In this document: positions 1 to 13,029 of the stretch, piece by piece
Numbering within the stretch: the first letter of the stretch is position 1
Layout of the letters: every line of letters begins with the position of its first letter
DNA from: Morella rubra
Lineage: Eukaryota > Streptophyta > Magnoliopsida > Fagales > Myricaceae
Assembly (NCBI GenBank): GCA_003952965.2
Contig: CM025850.1
Location: 3,752,746 to 3,816,745, forward strand
Direction of reading: 5' to 3'
DNA length: 64,000 nt
Notes under the pieces: generated by a model
The model's input: the letters and a program-made list of their open reading frames with translations, nothing else
Told to the model about the DNA's origin: nothing
Database searches by the model: none
Made by a program: the position numbers and the translations under genes

Positions 1-1996
1 TTAAGTATTTTGGCCGGACTCCGGCCGGTCAACAGCTTCCATCTCGTGTGTTTGTTGTTTTTTTGTTGTATTTTTTAATTTTATTTTAGTGGGATTCTAT
101 GGGAGGGAGTAGGTGATGATCACCCAGTTTGGTGACTTACGACTAATACGCACCAAATGGCTGATCTTAGAGGCCTCAGATCTTCTTTGTAGTTGTTGTC
201 TTGATGGTCCTTCGCCCGCTCCTTCACTATTTTTTTACCGTGGACCTTATTGTCCGTTTGTGCTGGTGTGGATGATCTTTCGAGAAAGTGGGAACGAGGT
301 GCTTTACTACCCTTTCCTCCAGTGATCGCAATTGCCATTTCGACGGAGATATTTTCAAGTCTTTGAAGCTGCTTAGAATTTACAAACCCATCTAGATGAA
401 GCCTTTATGGCCAATTGGAGCCAAGCCTTTAAGGCCAATGAATGTATAGATCTTTGGGTTTTTAAATGATGCTGTAATGAGTTTTATGCTACTGTTACTT
501 TTATATTCAACATGCTTGTAAGTTTCCTAGTTAAATGAAGTTCACGATTGCTAAGGAAAAAAAAACACTTGGAGAATATAGGTCCTTGTTTCTTCTTTGT
601 GAAAGAAAAGATGCACTGCATAATTAATTGAAAGATAATACTTAGAAGGAAGAGAAATAATACAAGAGATAGAGATGTAAGTGATTTGATTTAGAAGACC
701 TATTGCATCCACCGTATAACTCCTCAAGAATTGTATTTTGTATGATGAGTCTATACATACAATACAAGACAAATATCTTTATTTATAGAGATATTAAAAA
801 AAAACGGTACAAAGAATAAAATACAAAGAAAGTCAGTAAGATACAAGGTAAATGTCTCTATTTTGGTACGGGCTAGTTTTTCAAATTTAATTTGTTCTTT
901 TTTTGATCACATGCAGTGGATAGACTAGGATGCGTAATGCAGACACTACATCAAAAAAGTGAGCATTCAATCTCGAGCTTTGGGTTTAGGGAGTTGGGCT
1001 TTGGTCCTTTTTGTATAAGTAATTTGATTAGCAGCATATTCATGAATACGATAATTATGGCGATAAGTATCATGTGAGGATGGCTAGCTAGCTACTATAT
1101 ATAGCTAGTTAAATTCCCCTCATGTTCAATTATCGGCATAGGCAACAAAAGCTACATTATGTCAAGTGATTATGTCTCTGCACTTTCAGATCTCGTCCGT
1201 GTGAAGCTCCGAAGAAATCGAAGAAAAGAGAGATCATTACGTGTGAATTACTTTCATATATATTGGAGATCTGCAGTAGAGCAAGCTTGGATGTGTACTA
1301 TAAGGCTAGTCGACTGAAGAGATACATCTGGACTGCATGCAGTGGCTACAGATCTATCAGTAATGCCTGCTAGGTTACACTTTCTCTTACTCTGCACTCG
1401 GGTTATTACAGCAATGAGTTGTTGATATGGTTAAACTCAAGAGATTTTAAGCTTCAGAGATCACGGTGTTTCAGTGTAGATCATGTCAAAAGAGATTTTT
1501 CTCTTCCCCAACATTAGGTGGGGTGCCATCGAAAGGCAAAAAACACGACACAAGGAAAATACTGTGAAGTGATGAACACATGAGAAAGTGGTGCACTTTG
1601 CCATCGCCTGCAAAAAAGAAGAAAAAAACACACACAAAAAAATGAACCCAGCTGCTTCTTGGAAGACTATAAAAGTTGCATTTACTTGTTCTTTCTCCTT
1701 TTCTCCGTAGTCACAGAGATTGCATTGCCCTTCACTGCATGATTGTCGAGTACCGAGCAGGCAATTTTTGCTATTTAATTACTTAACCCAGTTTAAAAAA
1801 ATTTCGAATTCAATGATCTATTGCTGTACTTCGACCCCACAAGAATTTCAGAGCAAACACATGTGCCATCGCCGGCCTCTGCCATTCACAGCTCTCTCAC
1901 ATTATATCCGCGTGAAATTAATGCTTCTACCCAACTCTTACAACTGTAAAAGCAGAACCATGGTCATGACTGACTTCTTCTTCATCTCCCCCTCCC
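1..1996. other. Upstream intergenic sequence, no gene recognised
   Basis: No reading frame here resembles a known protein; the short frames are isolated and lack splice-supported continuation. The stretch at about 440-560 reads like a transcript 3' end (T-rich, then a run of A at about 556-565), so the left edge could hold the tail of a LINE or of a gene outside the window, but I cannot prove it. From 1500 on the sequence is the upstream region of the first GDSL gene. Confidence 0.5.
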
Positions 1997-2004
1997 TATA
2001 AATA
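1997..2004 (+). promoter_or_regulatory. TATA box of GDSL gene 1
   Basis: The motif TATAAATA lies about 100 bases before the ATG at 2106, in a C/T-rich context typical of a plant core promoter. The spacing leaves a 5' leader of about 70-80 bases. Inferred from sequence only. Confidence 0.6.
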
Positions 2005-2105
2005 CTCATCAATATCTTTTAAATTCCTCACTTTCTCTTTTGCACAAACCCCCCCACTTAAGAGTTTTCTCGGTCTTTTGTTTGCTTTCTTGTGTACGTG
2101 CTTCT

Positions 2106-4969
2106 ATGGCGAGGGAGCTTAAGAAGATGGGGTTTCTGTGCGTGCTAGTGTTGCTGCTGAATATATGGTTCAAGGCAGGAGCAGATCCCCAAGTACCTTG
2201 CTACTTCATTTTTGGCGACTCGTTGGTGGACAATGGCAACAATAACCAACTCCAATCGTTGGCTAGAGCCGACTACAGGCCTTATGGCATTGATTTCCCT
2301 AGTGGACCCACAGGAAGGTTCTCCAATGGCAAAACTACAGTTGATGTGATTGGTGAGCCCCTTTTTTAACCATATAATATTTCTTTCTCTCCGTTCGACC
2401 TTAGTTTAAAAAATTAGATTAAATAGTATTATATAAAGTATTCACAAACATGCATGGTTTCATTTTACAAGGAGGAAAAAAAAAAAAAAAACCCCCACGT
2501 AGCCTTTTGAAGTTATGAGACATTTTCATAACTTGGGAGCAATCGAATTGTCAAACAGTTCATTACTCTTTGGAACGAATAGGATGGTTAATTATTCTGC
2601 TTTTGGGTCGAAGAGAGCTGAGGATTTTGGACTGGCCCGTCTTTTTAGTTACTTCATGCTACCTTGGATACAGAATAAAGAGTGGTCAGAATATGAACTC
2701 GATGTAATAAAGCGCATTTAATAGAAGCATGCATGTGTCTTTTTCCTGTCTAGATATATCTAGATCTAAGTTTTAGTGGCAAACATGTGTCCACATTAAA
2801 TCGAGATTTTGTCGTTTAAGTGATCTTGAGGTGTGTGCCTGATGCCCTTTGGTGGTGTTCGGGGGTGGAATTTTCGAACTCTCTAAAATTTTTACACTCA
2901 TTAAAAATTATAAAATAATCTTATCTCTTCTTATTAATTTATTTTTATTAATTATAATATTTATTCAAATCTTTTCTCTTTTTACTTTTTATCAAATCTC
3001 ATAAAATATCTTTACTTTTTTACAATCTCAAAACTCTCAAAATTTCTACTGCAGAACACTCCCTTTATTTTCCTTCCAAATTGTTTTGTCGCCTGCATTA
3101 AAGCTGATATTTCTTAATTTGTCTCCTAGGCACCCTAAATCTGAAATTAACACCTTCATTTTCTTTCACCAAATCGAGTAAGGGAGGAAAACAAAACAAG
3201 TAACAGCTATTTTCGGTGAAAATTAGTAGGGACAACCTTTCAAAATAACACATGCATGCCATGACTCTACCTGTCTTATAAAATTAGATGTAAAACACAC
3301 TAGCTCGGGCATGTTTGAGTCGATCGGAAGATTTATCAAAGCTATGCGATAATCTAATATACTCTCTGTATACAGCTGAGCTTTTGGGCTTCGATGATTA
3401 TATACCTCCCTATGTATCTGCAAGTGGCCAAGGCATACTTAGAGGAGTGAATTACGCATCAGCAGCAGCTGGAATCAGAGAGGAAACTGGGCGGCAACTG
3501 GTAAAGAGATGTTAGATTTTGTTAATTTTCGTTGACAATATGACTTCATTTTGAGGCAGGGTTCACTTGCTCATCCTTATCCATGCAGGGAGGTCGGATT
3601 AGCTTCAGTGGGCAGGTGAACAATTACCAAAACACTGTCTCACAAGTGGTAGACTTAATGGGGGATGAAAACTCAGCTGCAGATTATCTGAGCAAGTGTA
3701 TATACTCGATTGGGTTGGGAAGCAATGACTACCTCAACAACTATTTCATGCCTCAGTACTACTCCACTAGCAACCAATATACACCTGACCAGTATGCTGA
3801 TGTTCTTCTTCAACAATACTCCGAGCAACTACAGGTCAGTACTATTTCTGATTCCTTTTTGTTGGAATTTTTTTTCCCTTGGGTCTGTCATTAAAATTTC
3901 CAGATGATACTGTGTTTGGTTCCACTGAAACTGTTTTCCTGAAAATGTCTGATAAAAAATCCACCGAACGTATTCCGCTTAGTGGATTGATAGTAAAGGA
4001 GGCCACGTAAAATGGCTAGAGCCCAAGCAAGAGGCGCAACCCATTTTCTGGGACGGACCAATGAGCCCGCACCAAACCCAACCTGAAATGAGCCTGGCTG
4101 CCTTGGGGAAAAAGGCCGATAGAATAGAAGAGCTTGAAGCCCATTATGACTTGAAAGTATAGGGCGATCTTTAGGGTTGTGGAAATGGGCCTCTAATGGC
4201 CTATCTCAATGGGCCTTGTGTACCTTTCAACAAAAGTCAGCGTTTATGATCAGTTAACTTGCAACCCAGTTTTCTGTAGACGTTCTGGGTTTAAAATCCT
4301 ATTAATTCATTAAGAATTTAGAAGATTACGCAAAGTCTCAATCCTGTTTACTGGTGCAGAATTTGTATAATTATGGAGCGAGGAAAATGGCCTTGTTCGG
4401 ACTGGGTCAAATAGGCTGCAGTCCAAACGAATTGGCCCAAAATAGCCCAGATGGTTCAACATGTGTCCAGAAGATCAATTCTGCCAACCAAATATTCAAC
4501 AGCAAGCTGAAGTCTCTTGTCAATGAACTCAACAACAATGTCTCGGATGGAAGATTTATCTTTATAGACTCTTATGGAATTTTCCAAGATATCATAAGCC
4601 GCCCTTCATCCTTCGGTAATTAATTTCCATTCTATATATTCTGGTTAAACTTTATAGTATTGTCCATCCATAATAACCTGCTTCAATGTCCAAGCAGATT
4701 AAGAAAACAAGGTCTTAATGGGTGGTCTTCTTTGGTTAATTTTAGGTTTGAAGGTCACAAATGCCGGGTGCTGCGGTGTGGGGAGGAACAACGGGCAAAT
4801 TACATGTCTGCCTCTTCAAGATCCATGCCAAAACAGGGATGAATATCTCTTCTGGGATGCTTTTCATCCAACTGAGAAAGGCAATACAATCGTGGGGAGT
4901 AGAGCCTATAGTGCTCAATCCGCATCGGACGCCTACCCGATTGATATCCGCCGACTGGCCCAGCTCTAA
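2106..4969 (+). CDS. GDSL esterase/lipase, complete (gene 1)
   Basis: Secreted GDSL-type serine esterase/lipase that would hydrolyse acyl esters in the wall or apoplast; the natural substrate is unknown. Five exons with GT-AG borders and matching phases: 2106-2352, 3376-3500, 3589-3834, 4360-4615, 4746-4969, giving 365 aa, normal for the family. I chose the second in-frame ATG (2106), because it is followed directly by a hydrophobic signal peptide (about residues 8-26); the upstream ATG at 2040 only adds a leader. Family blocks are all present: block [12 protein letters not shown] with the nucleophile Ser39, block II around residues 106-116, block III GSND with Asn170, and block V DAFHP with Asp329 and His332. 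The exon pattern is shared by the two downstream paralogues. Intron 1 (about 1 kb) holds a MITE-like insert. No frame breaks are seen. Confidence 0.92.
2853..3063. mobile_element. MITE-like insert in intron 1 of GDSL gene 1
   Basis: About 210 bases, AT-rich inside, with imperfect inverted ends: the left end contains GTGTTCGGGGG and the right end contains GAACACTCC, whose complement gives GGAGTGTTC. It has no coding capacity. The ends resemble a hAT-type MITE, but I could not settle the target-site duplication, so the class is tentative. Confidence 0.45.
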
Positions 4970-5370
4970 ACAAAGGAGATAATGGGTCATGTGATGCATG
5001 CATGAGAATTGAGAAGATAGAAATTTATTGCTGCTAATTTTGTGTATCACTACTACTATTACATTGAACTTAAGATATATATATATATATGTGTGTGTGT
5101 GTAATCAAGTCATTTCAATGCGAACTCCAAATCCATTTTGTTGTTTGTGGAAATGTCTGAATTAAGTTTGTTCAGAACCGGCTAGTAGTATATATAGTTC
5201 GAGATCATGCCATATATATGCACCATCCTGGACGAGTGATTCAGGGTAAAAAACAATGGTTAGATAAAATACCAACAAGGACTCATAAATTTTTCTAAGT
5301 TTTGGCTTACCAATCTAGGACTTCAAACTACGTACCTACCTCGGATAGCATGGTGAAAACCGGTAAAGAC
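4970..5370. other. 3' flank of GDSL gene 1 with AT/GT microsatellite
   Basis: Downstream flank. A compound microsatellite, (AT) followed by (GT), lies at about 5072-5103. No gene is seen. Confidence 0.6.
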
Positions 5371-5378
5371 GACACTGG

Positions 5379-5635
5379 AAATTGTGTGGTCTGAATGTAT
5401 GGTCTTGGTTTCGATTTTATTCAGGACCAAAATTGTGTGGTATGAATGTACAGTCATGGGTTCGATTTTATTCAGAACCAAATTTAAGTAAGAGACCGTG
5501 ACTTGTGAGTTCCTAGGTCGGCCTTTTCATGGTCCTGCGTTCGATTTTATTCAGGACCAAATCGATGAATTAAGTGAGAATCTATGTGTTGTGAGTTCCT
5601 AGATTAGCCTTTTCAAAATTTACCTAAATGTTAGG
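5379..5635 (+). repeat. Imperfect tandem repeat, units of about 55-150 bases
   Basis: The phrase TTCGATTTTATTCAG recurs three times (about 5411, 5462, 5543), followed each time by RACCAAA. The neighbours ATTGTGTGGT, and TGTGAGTTCCTAG followed by GCCTTTTC, each occur twice. This is a degenerate local tandem array with no coding potential. Confidence 0.7.
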
Positions 5636-8600
5636 CAGGTGCCACGTCGTTTGGACCCACCCTACATGATTTCTCTCGTTAACAAACTATAACAACGATG
5701 CCTTGCGAATTGACTATAAGCTGTAGTCCATTTGGAAAATTCTGTTAGAGGAGGACATCAGCAGTGGCCCATTTGGGTTAGCTTGAGCACAGAAGGTCAG
5801 ACCCGGGTGCGGAATTTCGTGGAACCTCCATCCAATGTTAGCCTACGTGATGGAATAATGTAGATCTGCAATGACATAAGCAATCTTTTTGTATCCTATC
5901 CCTTTTATTCCCTAAGCACATGCATGGCTGATGAGGCTCCTTCTTTTATTTTATTCTAACATTAATTCCCAACATTTATTTAAAAAATATATATTAAATA
6001 TAAGTTATGCCGGGATTGATATCTTTTAAGCTGAATAAGGACATACTAGTGACCATATTTTGTTTGAAAAATGTGATCATTGTTATTCTTAATAAAAATA
6101 TGGCTGTCTCCACCACCAATCATACCTCATATTATATATAGGAAAAAGTGTCATCACCACCAATTATCATACCTAATATTACGCTAAAGTAATCTTAAAT
6201 AGAGCTTTAAACTATTATTTTTGACATATTGAGCTTTAGAAATACACATTTCATCAATTTGTGCTCCTTAAAAAGATCCAATCATCAAAATTGTGTCACG
6301 TATATTATAAATAAGCCATATGATATTATTTTGATCGTCAAATTATATTTCAGAGGACAAATTGATAGATTTAGAAAGTTTGAGGGCTCAACGTGTCAGA
6401 AGTGGTAATTGAGACTCATGTTTGAGAGTAATTTAATAATTAAGGGATTCAAAGTGACTTTTGTTTTTTGTTTTTTTTTTCCATATATCTATTAGCAAAT
6501 CTGGTCGGTGATGTTCAATTTTTTTATGTTAAAAAGGTGCTAAATTAGAAAGTGGGGTTCAAAGACTGTTCATTAAACAAATTTTTGGAATGAAATAGGA
6601 TCCCAATTAATCTAACTAAAAAAGACTTTGTCAATTGATTAAGTCACGCAGCAGTATTTTTTTAAAAATTTAATATGAAAAGTAGTTTCTTCCGAATTAT
6701 GAATGACAACTAATCAAAACATATCGTCCAATTTGGTTAATAAAACGTGTCACGTCAATTTCAAAATATAATGAATAATAATTTATAATTCAAATTCGGT
6801 CTTTTCCAATTTGTTACGCGTCCTATTCCATTCAAAGTCAATAGAAGAACAATATACATATATATATATATCGATCACGAGGGGCATTATTTAAATTTTA
6901 AGCTACCATGGATGCCAAAAATCCTGCTAAGTCGGCTATACCACTAATATTCTACTTCACGAATCACGTTTCCTCATTTTATTCTACTTCACGTTTCTGC
7001 ATAATAATTTTGTGAGTGGGCCACCGACAATTAGAATCTATCAGAATGGTAAATTACAACTAAATCCTCTCAAACTATCCCCTTAAACTCGCTGCAATTC
7101 ACTTCCCAAATTTATGTTTCTGTTGTGACTCTATCCCCAAATCCAAAGAAACTATCAACTCCGCTGACTTCCATCCCACGTGATCAGCGCGTACGTGTGT
7201 TAAAAATATAATTATGCCCACATTTCTAAGAGTCATTACTCTCGAATTCTTGATGTCACTACTGGTAAAAACTTAAAATCATAAAATACAACCTGGCCAG
7301 AGCTTGGTATTTAGGGTAAAACACAATGTTTCAAAATACGCTACGTGGCATAATTTTGACAGTGAGATCTTAGAAAAAGTGTAAGTTTATCACCTTAATA
7401 AGCTAATCAAGGATAATTTATATTACTATAAAATCCATCATTCTTTTTAAGCCTACATTTCGCTATTAAAAATACTCTGCATTTGAGTTGATATCAAGTT
7501 GTCAGCCTCTCATTAAAAAACAACAAACAAGTGTCAATATTATAAATAAGCCATATGCGGTTGATCTAAATGTGGCTCACCCGCCAAATTCTCAAAGAAT
7601 TATCTCTCTCTCCTCAAACTTGAATTTCGTGTCACGTCAATGGGACGTGTCAATCAGATCATCTACCATGGATGCCAAAAATCCTAAGTCATGAATACGT
7701 TGTACTTCTATCTGCGCTGCAATTCACTCCCAAATTTATGTTTCTGTTGTGACTCTATCCCCAAATCCAAAGAAACTATCAACTCCGCTGACTTCCATCC
7801 CACGTGATCAGCGCGTACGTGTCTTTTCTCCCTTTGTTAAAAATATAATTATGCCCACATTTCTAAGAGTCATTACTCTCGAATTCTTGATGTCACTACT
7901 GGTAAAAACTTAAAATCATAAAATACAACCTGGCCAGAGCTTGGTATTTAGGGTAAAACACAATGTTTCAAAATACGCTACGTGGCATAATTTTGACAGT
8001 GAGATCTTAGAAAAAGTGTAAGTTTATGTATATAAATAGTTTGAAGGCAAAATATGATAAAATTGATAGTTTGGATCCTAAAATAACATTTGTCCAATAG
8101 TTGGAGGTGAGGAGTGATGTTTCTAAAGAAAAAAAAAAAAAAATCAAGGCTAAAAGACTCTACCCTTTTCTTTGTACATGTTGATCCAAGCTTTGTCTTT
8201 TACCGCCCATTTCCTATTTTCTAAGCCTACTCCAATAATGCTTTGAGTTGAAATCAAGTTGTCCTTGCCGGTCAAAACCAAAAACAAACAAACAAGGAAA
8301 TTAATTAAGTTGTCCTGTTTTTGGGTATGAGAAAAATAGAATAAAATGCGGCGTTCTCTCTCTCTCTCTCTATCACGAAAAACTTTGATTTCGTTGCAAA
8401 AAGTTTTTTTAGACGGAGAAAAATCGTCTTCACAATCGTCCCCTACAAGTACTCCATGTACTCATATATAGCGTCTCTGTATATATATATATATTATATT
8501 GTTTTAAAATAAATATCCTTCGCGCAATTTTATAAGAGAGGTAAGAAAAACAACCGATGAAAAGAAAGAGTAATTAAATAAGATTAATGATCTGATAGTT

Positions 8601-9141
8601 AATTACCTCCGGCATTCTTACATGAACTAATTAATTATACCCTAATAAACCAAGATTGGGTGTGCAAGATAACTAAAAACCCATAAACATGTCTTTTACT
8701 GACAAGTAAAACAAAAAATTCCAGTAAACAGTTGAAAATTTTGTTGTACAAAAAAAAAAAAAAACCAGTAACAGTTTTTTTTTCTTCCCCTTTTTATTAA
8801 GGAAAGATGTGCTGTTAGTCTCCCATGAACCTTTGTCCCCTAAAACAAAGAGTCCGCTAAAAAAAAAATCGGTGGAGTACGTGGGGATCTATCTAGCTAG
8901 CCTACCCTCTGTTCCTTTTTCTTTTTTTTTTTTTTTTTCTAAGCACTACATCTGGTTGATTGTTTACTTAGAGGAAAACTAGGTCACCCATGATTTGTGG
9001 AGGAAAAATAGTGGAAACTAGCTTATAATCAAGCGATGTCGTAGTAAAAGATCAAAAGGGAAGGTCCATATGTAGCCCCCGGCTAGATTCCTTTGCAACT
9101 GCTCATATGCCCTTTGGACTCGTAACTTCAGGTCCTTGCCC
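5636..9141. other. Intergenic AT-rich sequence between GDSL genes 1 and 2
   Basis: No gene recognised. It contains the direct repeat annotated separately, several A/T homopolymers (8120-8145, 8750-8765, 8925-8940) and a CT microsatellite near 8355-8372. Scattered ACGTG motifs occur. Confidence 0.6.
6903..8027 (+). repeat. Direct duplication of about 300 bases (7091-7390 and 7716-8027)
   Basis: The segment starting GCTGCAATTCAC at 7091 recurs at 7716 almost unchanged for about 300 bases, to GTAAGTTTAT (7390 and 8027). The second copy has a short extra stretch after GCGCGTACGTGT. A shorter flanking piece, TACCATGGATGCCAAAAATC, occurs at about 6904 and 7664, so the original unit probably began there and the first copy gained extra sequence. 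Both copies carry the palindromic motif CCACGTG. Confidence 0.85.
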
Positions 9142-9149
9142 TATTTATA
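9142..9149 (+). promoter_or_regulatory. Candidate TATA box of GDSL gene 2
   Basis: TATTTATA about 170 bases before the ATG at 9322. The corresponding duplicated position before gene 3 (about 14617) reads TTTATATTC. Weak, sequence-only evidence. Confidence 0.4.
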
Positions 9150-9321
9150 CTCCTCCAGCACTTGGCTGATATTTATTCCTACTTCACCGCCTTTTGTTTT
9201 CTTTTCTCATATTTCCACCTGAAGACTACGATCTTCGTCTTTTCCCTCTGCAACCTACTTCTTTCTGCAATATTCTTGCTGCTCTTCTAAATCTTCTTTT
9301 CCCTTTTCCCCTGCCGCCGAG

Positions 9322-11099
9322 ATGAAAATACGTTTGGTCGTATTTGCTCTTTTGATAGTCTCAAACATGATCTTTCACGTTCATGGAGGATCGCAAGTAC
9401 CTTGTTTTTTCATTTTTGGAGACTCGCTAGCGGATAATGGCAATAATAACGGGGTTCAAACAATGGCTAAAGCCAATTACGAGCCATATGGTATTGACTT
9501 TCCTGGAGGACCAACAGGAAGGTTTACCAACGGTCGAACCACGGTTGACATAATAGGTTTTGATCCTTCCTCTCTTTCTCTCTTAGCAATCCTCTAGGTT
9601 GTACTGGCTTTCTCCTTTCCTTTTGTCAAGTGTCGTTTGCGTTCTGTATCATCCGTTTCTGCAAGGGTACTTTCTGCGTTTGTCTAGATCCATACACCAC
9701 TTGCTAAACATGTGCCATGATATTTGTGTGGCTTAAAAGGTGTTCCTATTTTGTAAAGAGACTCCAAGGGAAGATATATTAGTACACGGAATTTTAAGGC
9801 TGAGATGCTCTGTAGATCAATATTCTTGCATGAATGGCAACCCATCTTTCAATCAGAACTGTCAAACTTGATCAGCTTCCTCAAACTTCTTCAAAGTTGT
9901 TCCTTGGTTTGTTTATCCCTAATAATTACAATCCTCACGGTAAGTCTTATCACTGCAGCTGAACTTTTGGGCTTCGAAACCTACATTCCGCCCTTTGCAA
10001 CTGCTACGGGGTTGGAGATACTCAAAGGAGTGAATTATGCATCTGGGTCAGCGGGAATCCGCAATGAAACTGGGATTCACTTGGTAATTAATCAATTTAA
10101 CTTCTTGTTGATCTTGCTCCGGGATTTGTCATTAGATAGTTGCATTTATGTTTATATAAACAGATCATCACGCGACAAATTAAAACTCTTCCTTGCAGGG
10201 TATTCGCTTCAGCTTGGATCGACAGTTGCACCATCACAGGGTTACAGTTTCAAGGATCGCTAAGATCCTAGAATTTAATCACGGAGCAACCGAACACCTT
10301 AGCAAGTGCATATATTCGGTTGGAATGGGAAGTAATGATTACATTAATAACTACTTCATGCCCAATTTCTACCCGACCAGCCGCATATATACCCAGGAGG
10401 AATACGCTACAGTTCTCATTCAACAGTACTCTGCGCAAATAAAGGTCAGTAGTAGTGCTAGTGTTAGCTGAGGAGCTGCGAGTTCCGAAATATCACTGAT
10501 CCATTCCCTTTCCTTTCCCTTCTCGATTGTGTTCTAGACTTTGTACTCGTACGGGGCGAGGAAGATTGCGTTGTTTGGACTGGGACTGATAGGCTGTACG
10601 CCGCATGCAATTCTGTACGTGGCACAAATGGCTCGGCGTGTGTGGACGAAATGAACAATGCGGTCGCACTCTTTAATGGGGAGCTGAAATCGCTTGTCGA
10701 CAAGCTGAATGCAGATCTACCTGATGCAAACCTTATCTATGTGAACACCTTTGGGATGGGGATGCCTCTTGAATCAATTCCTCCTCGTACAATTCCTCGG
10801 ACTTCCTTAACTTATATTGGTTTCTGATCCCCTGTTCTGTAATCAATTAGCTCATTTATTTATTCTCAAATTTTTGCATTTCAGCTTTCACGGTTTTAAA
10901 TGTTGGGTGCTGCAAATTAAGGGAAGATGGGCAGTGCATGATTTCCCAGCCACCTTGCCGGAACAGGTTCACTTACGCGTTCTACGACTCATTCCATCCT
11001 ACTGAAGCTGCTAACAAAATCACAGCGCACAGATCATACAGTGCTTTTCTCCCATCGGATACGTATCCGATCGATATTAGTCACCTAGCTCAGCGTTGA
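9322..11099 (+). pseudogene. GDSL esterase/lipase gene 2 with one frameshift in exon 4
   Basis: Paralogue of gene 1 with the same exon plan: 9322-9556, 9959-10083, 10199-10444, 10538-10819, 10885-11099. Exons 2 and 3 have exactly the lengths of gene 1 (125 and 246). Signal peptide, GDSLADNGNNN block and GSNDYINNY block are intact, and exon 5 still encodes the DSFHPTE block and a normal C-terminus ending at TGA 11097. Exon 4, however, changes frame near 10605-10622: one base is missing between the IGCTPHA part and the GTNGSACV part. Translation then meets TGA at 10652 after about 240 aa, losing the catalytic Asp-His block. All other features look functional, so this is either a very young pseudogene or a sequence error. 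The exon 4 donor is less certain than the others. Confidence 0.85.
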
Positions 11100-12041
11100 T
11101 CGCGGGCCTCCACTGGCTCTGTTTTTCTGGCATTATGTATCGAACCAAAATAATAGTTGTGTCTCCCTTAACTTTTGGGGCATTCCGTTACCTTCTTAGC
11201 GTGACTCCTGTTGTAATGGTTGCTAGTGGCCTTTAATTTTCTTTGTATAAAGCTGCCCTGCGGATAGGTTATCATCAGCTAGGTGGGTGTTTTCCAGCGT
11301 TCCTGTGGTGGCTTGTATAACTCTCCAACACTTTTGTTTTGATTTTCTATAATACTTACCAACTTAACCCCCAAAACAAAATTTAATTAATCCGTTAATT
11401 AGTCTATCATTTAATTTTTTTCTCAATTTAGTTTATCAATTTTAATTTTTCTCCATCTCTAGAATTAATTATTTATCCAATTTAATCCTTAAAATTTAAT
11501 TTTTTCTATGAGAGTCCTTAAAATTAACTATTTGTGAAAGTCCTTAATTCCAATACCATCACAAACAAGGCACATATATATACATATTTCGCTAAAAAAA
11601 ACGTGTCACTATTAAGCAATTTGGGCTAAACAATCCAAACGTTGACTATAATCGGTAGCGATGGTGTTTTCCGTTCATTACATAGACATATTTAGTAAAT
11701 TGAAGGATGCAATTGAAAAAAAAAAAAAGTCACACGGAATAACAAATTAATAATGTAAAGAAAGAAAATTAGAGAATCCAAATGCTTAATATAGCGAATC
11801 GAAATGCGTTCTCTTGGATGGGTGGAGATCTGAATGAGCCTAATTTCGTCGTTATCTAGGGGTGCCATCCAATAAATTAAAAAAAAAAAAAAAAACATCT
11901 GGCATTACCCATCCAGAACCAGTCAACTATGGTTTGTTTCCGTCATCCTGTTGGGTTAGGCGGTTCAGTTAAATGGATGCTTCATCTACGAGCTCTTGAT
12001 CGGTCGTAGGTCAAGCGCTCGTAGGTTTGGCAATTGCTGGG
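11100..12041. other. 3' flank of GDSL gene 2 and AT-rich spacer
   Basis: The first 60 or so bases match the 3' flank of gene 3 (after 16678). After about 11160 the match is lost and resumes only near 13600, so about 2.4 kb here is absent from the other duplicate. No gene seen. Confidence 0.6.
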
Positions 12042-12050
12042 CAAGTTATA

Positions 12051-12569
12051 GGCTTATTACACTTAGGCCCCTGAGTTATGCAAAGGTTGCAAATGAGACT
12101 ATGAGGTAACGTTTTCAACAAATAGACCATTGAGGTAGAGTTTTAGTCAAATTAAGGCCTCTCCGTCTATTTTCCCGTTAGCCCCATTAACGGCCATTGC
12201 TGTTAGGGCTTTAAAATTCACGTCATAAAGAATTAAAAAGCACCACCTGTTCAATTAAAATATCCACGCCACATCTATGCCAGGTGTCTGCAATGGGAAG
12301 AACAACGTCACCTCATTAAGTTGTTTTATTTTGTTTTTATCTAGACACAGTGAGCTAGCAAATACGTGGTGCATATGTGACATGAATGTTTTAATTGGAT
12401 AGGTGATGCTTTTTAATTCGTTATGATGTGGATTTTAAAGCCCTGTCAACAATGACCATTAACAAGATCGACTTTAAACTCTATTTCATGAGTCTATTTG
12501 TTGAAAACATTACTTCAAAGGTTCATTTGCAACTTTTGTATAATCAGAGGCTTTAAGTTCAATTAAGCC
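12051..12569. mobile_element. Foldback MITE, Mutator-like, with long inverted arms
   Basis: 519 bases that can fold on themselves. The left arm starts GGCTTATTACACTTAGGCC and the right end, complemented, starts GGCTTAATTGAACTT. The arms stay alignable for about 200 bases around a short centre. It is flanked by CAAGTTATA (12042-12050) and AAAGTTATA (12570-12578), a 9-bp direct repeat with one mismatch, which is the target-duplication length of Mutator-like elements. No coding capacity. The same design is seen at 30551-31043. Confidence 0.88.
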
Positions 12570-12578
12570 AAAGTTATA

Positions 12579-13029
12579 TATCGGTATTCTCATATTTTAG
12601 GACTTTCAGACTATGCCTGTATTCTCTCACCTCTCTTGTCATAGATAAATGACCAACAACGTCTAGGTGGCTGTTGGAATCTGTCGTTGAGGTGACAGAT
12701 GGCCACGTTGATAGTTGGGTTGGACTGTATTCCCGAAATGAGATGATAAAAAATGAACCTTTGTAAGCATTCATTTTTGTCCCAAGAAAAGTCAAATATT
12801 TCTTCGACGACAAGCTATAACAGGGTTTTGGAGACTATGCCCAACAGCCATCGAAACAATCGGTGAAGAGATGGGCATGAGCCCACTACAATAACTACAA
12901 ACATAGACTAAATGCCCAATACGAAAACAATGGCCCAAAGGCCACGAGGAAACCCACCTTCACGCATGACCAAGAAGGGACGAGTACGGAGGGGGTTGGC
13001 AAGAACTGTGTTAGGCGTTTTTCGTTCTT
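12579..13029. other. Spacer, no gene recognised
   Basis: No recognisable gene or repeat structure between the foldback MITE and the candidate exon on the - strand. Confidence 0.5.

Noticed and set aside
9805..10263. 152-aa frame overlapping GDSL gene 2 (also 15242-15700 in gene 3)
   Set aside because: It runs through intron 1, exon 2 and intron 2; only the exon 2 part matches the GDSL family.
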